Shown: positions 60,682 through 64,000 of the stretch, piece after piece
Numbering within the stretch: position 1 is the stretch's first letter
Layout: the number at the start of each line of letters is the position of its first letter
Assembly: GCA_038215095.1 (NCBI GenBank)
Contig: JBBQRG010000005.1
Location: 1-64,000 of the forward strand
Source of the DNA: DATACN01 sp038215095
Lineage (GTDB): Bacteria > Actinomycetota > Thermoleophilia > Solirubrobacterales > Thermoleophilaceae
Direction of reading: 5' to 3'
DNA: 64,000 nucleotides
Made by a program: the position numbers and the translations under genes
The notes under the pieces: generated by a model
Database searches by the model: none
What the model saw: the letters and a program-made list of their open reading frames with translations, nothing else
What the model was told of the DNA's origin: nothing

Positions 60682-60863
60682 TCGGCCGTGCATCTCAGGC
60701 GACTGCGCCTGGGCTGAAGGGACCATTCCCAGCCCGCGTGGCCGACGGTGTCTCGGGTTGGACTCCGCTCAGACGGGGCCCAGCTCGGGTCTAGCGGCCG
60801 GACACCTCCAGGGTCCCAAAACGTCTGTGTACCAAGCTCGGACCACCTCCTTTCCCTGGTCCG
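60682..60863 (+). ncRNA. candidate structured RNA between the secreted-protein gene and gyrA
   Basis: This otherwise gene-free spacer has nested complementary segments. P1 is TCGGCC/GGCCGA (60682-60687 with 60740-60745), P2 CAGGCG/CGCCTG (60696-60701 with 60706-60711), P3 GGGCTG/CAGCCC (60711-60716 with 60730-60735, sharing one base), P4 GGTGTC/GACACC (60747-60752 with 60801-60806), and inside it P5 CGGGTTGG/CCAGCTCG (60754-60761 with 60780-60787) with a further 5-bp helix. The G-U pairs in P5 hold only on the plus strand. A last hairpin CGGACCA/TGGTCCG has loop CCTCCTTTCCC. No known RNA family was recognised. Confidence 0.4.
60791..60835 (-). CDS. 14-codon ORF with a perfect Shine-Dalgarno in a hairpin loop
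   Basis: On the minus strand AAAGGAGG, fully complementary to the 16S 3' end, lies at 60853-60846 in the loop of a perfect 7-bp hairpin (60839-60845 with 60857-60863). Ten bases after it a TTG (60835-60833) opens 14 codons, MVHRRFGTLEVSGR, ending in TAG at 60793-60791. It begins 62 bases after the gyrA stop. Strong Shine-Dalgarnos are unusual in this window. I infer a translated leader-like or conserved micro-ORF; it may be chance, and it opposes the candidate plus-strand RNA. Confidence 0.4.
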   Translation of the reverse strand: MVHRRFGTLEVSGR

Positions 60864-60896
60864 CGAATTGAAGCAGACCGGGCGGCCGGGCTTCGA

Positions 60897-63449
<2,553 letters not shown>

Positions 63450-63492
63450 TGCGATACCTCACTCAAGGACGGGTGGACAGTGGGCAGCGGGC

Positions 63493-63511
63493 GAGCCGGC
63501 GAAGCCGGCTC
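63493..63511 (-). other. hairpin in the gyrB-gyrA spacer
   Basis: GAGCCGGC (63493-63500) and GCCGGCTC (63504-63511) pair in an 8-bp stem with a GAA loop (plus-strand reading). It lies in the middle of the 132-base spacer of the gyrB-gyrA transcript. It may be an RNA processing or attenuation structure; there is no T-tract, and both genes presumably share one transcript. Confidence 0.5.
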
Positions 63512-63552
63512 CAGGGTGGGCAGAAACGACTCAGGGCTCAGCGGCGCGTGGC

Positions 63553-63580
63553 ACTGCCCACTGCCCACTGCCCACTGCCC
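63553..63580 (+). repeat. four tandem ACTGCCC units between gyrB and gyrA
   Basis: ACTGCCC is repeated four times without change (63553-63580), 1 base from the gyrB stop. CAGTGGGCAG at 63478-63487 is the reverse complement of CTGCCCACTG, which occurs in three overlapping registers in the repeat, so the gyrA leader could pair with it in any of three ways around the central hairpin. The copy number may vary between strains. Confidence 0.75.
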
Positions 63581-63581
63581 T

Positions 63582-64000
63582 CTAGACGTCAAGGTTGGTC
63601 ACCTCCGACGCATGCGTCTCGATGAAATCGCGCCGCGGCTCCACCGCGTCGCCCATCAACATCGAGAAGGTCTGGTCCGCCGCGCTGGCGTCGTCGACCG
63701 TGACGAGCTGGAGGGTGCGCTGCTCGGGATCCATGGTGGTCTCGTAGAGCTGGTCGGCGTTCATCTCGCCGAGGCCCTTGAAGCGCTGCATGGGCACCCC
63801 GTCGCGCGCGACCTCGAGCACCTTGCGGCGTAGCTCCTCGAACGAGAGCGCCTCCGCCTCCTTCTTGCCGAGCCCGACGCTGAACGGCGGCGTACCCGCC
63901 AGCGCCTCGAGCTCGCCGTGCACGCGCACGAACGACTTGTACTCGGAGGTCTCGAACATGGCCTTGCGCAGGTGGTAGGTCGAGGCTGAGCCCGTCTTGC
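63582..64000 (-). CDS. gyrB: DNA gyrase subunit B, C-terminal part
   Basis: The 3' end of gyrB, which begins beyond the window. The visible 139 residues contain the Toprim C-terminal block and the family end motif QRFKGLGEMNADQLYETTMDPEQRTL, then a short tail THASEVTNLDV. GyrB supplies ATP hydrolysis and the metal-binding Toprim domain for negative supercoiling with GyrA. It is followed by a 132-base repeat-bearing spacer and gyrA. The reading frame continues through position 64000, with K-T-G-S-A-S-T-Y-H-L-R-K before the internal Met. Confidence 0.95.
   Translation of the reverse strand, partial: KTGSASTYHLRKAMFETSEYKSFVRVHGELEALAGTPPFSVGLGKKEAEALSFEELRRKVLEVARDGVPMQRFKGLGEMNADQLYETTMDPEQRTLQLVTVDDASAADQTFSMLMGDAVEPRRDFIETHASEVTNLDV

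Noticed and set aside
60839..60863. A 16S rRNA 3' end because of AAGGAGGT-like sequence
   Set aside because: No other rRNA similarity on either side; only the Shine-Dalgarno-like 8-mer matches.
63553..63580. CRISPR array at the ACTGCCC repeats
   Set aside because: Units are only 7 bp with no spacers; a simple tandem repeat.

Overview
The window is very GC-rich, coding-dense DNA with GTG and TTG starts and many ATGA or GTGA gene overlaps. It looks like a chromosome segment of a high-GC actinobacterium. Several features suggest the Thermoleophilia (Solirubrobacterales-like), which is an inference: an fhaA-fhaB-pstP-rodA-pbpA-pknB cell-wall kinase operon lies about 9 kb from gyrB-gyrA, as near the origin in mycobacteria, alongside DUF445, DUF4446, DUF3105 and LytR_C proteins. 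No rRNA, tRNA, insertion sequence, prophage or CRISPR array was found.

Layout. Positions 1-20063 are mostly metabolism and regulation: an acyltransferase end, a methyltransferase, a MetE-like enzyme, a zinc alcohol dehydrogenase, an M28 peptidase, an MFS pump with its MerR regulator and a metallo-hydrolase, a thioesterase/DUF445/Abi-alpha-like operon, MarR, PadR with an MMPL exporter, a MobA-like nucleotidyltransferase, two glucan hydrolases and a secreted PGRP amidase. Positions 20065-39869 form a surface polysaccharide region: a priming sugar transferase, three glycosyltransferases, a Wzy-type ligase/polymerase, a GT-C-like membrane protein, a formyltransferase, and a 4,6-dehydratase with DUF354 and DegT-type genes. 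A large zinc-ribbon adenylate cyclase/ATPase/TPR protein and a LytR_C protein are embedded there. Positions 39897-45845 hold DedA, a GAF-SpoIIE phosphatase, purM, a DsbA-like protein and a kinase with a discoidin-like C-terminus. Positions 45842-54186 are the wall-growth operon, which here ends in ddl. Positions 54206-60633 carry another kinase with a polytopic membrane tail, a membrane-anchored protein, DUF4446, pheA, an HNH nuclease and a frameshifted secreted protein. Positions 60634-64000 hold a terminator, a structured intergenic region, gyrA, a repeat-bearing spacer and the end of gyrB.

How it works together. Kinases, phosphatase and FHA proteins at 44-56 kb probably couple phospho-signalling to peptidoglycan elongation (RodA, PbpA) and D-Ala-D-Ala supply (Ddl). 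The polysaccharide genes suggest an exported glycan, possibly with an N-formylated amino sugar.

Less expected features. (a) Many genes have a TAnnnT -10 hexamer 7-11 bases before the start codon and no Shine-Dalgarno, which implies leaderless mRNAs; in several cases the upstream gene's TAG stop is the start of that hexamer. (b) Two divergent pairs may share a symmetric -10. (c) The gyrA 3' spacer carries a candidate structured RNA and, on the opposite strand, a 14-codon ORF whose perfect Shine-Dalgarno sits in a hairpin loop. (d) The gyrB-gyrA spacer has a 7-bp tandem repeat complementary to a distal arm.
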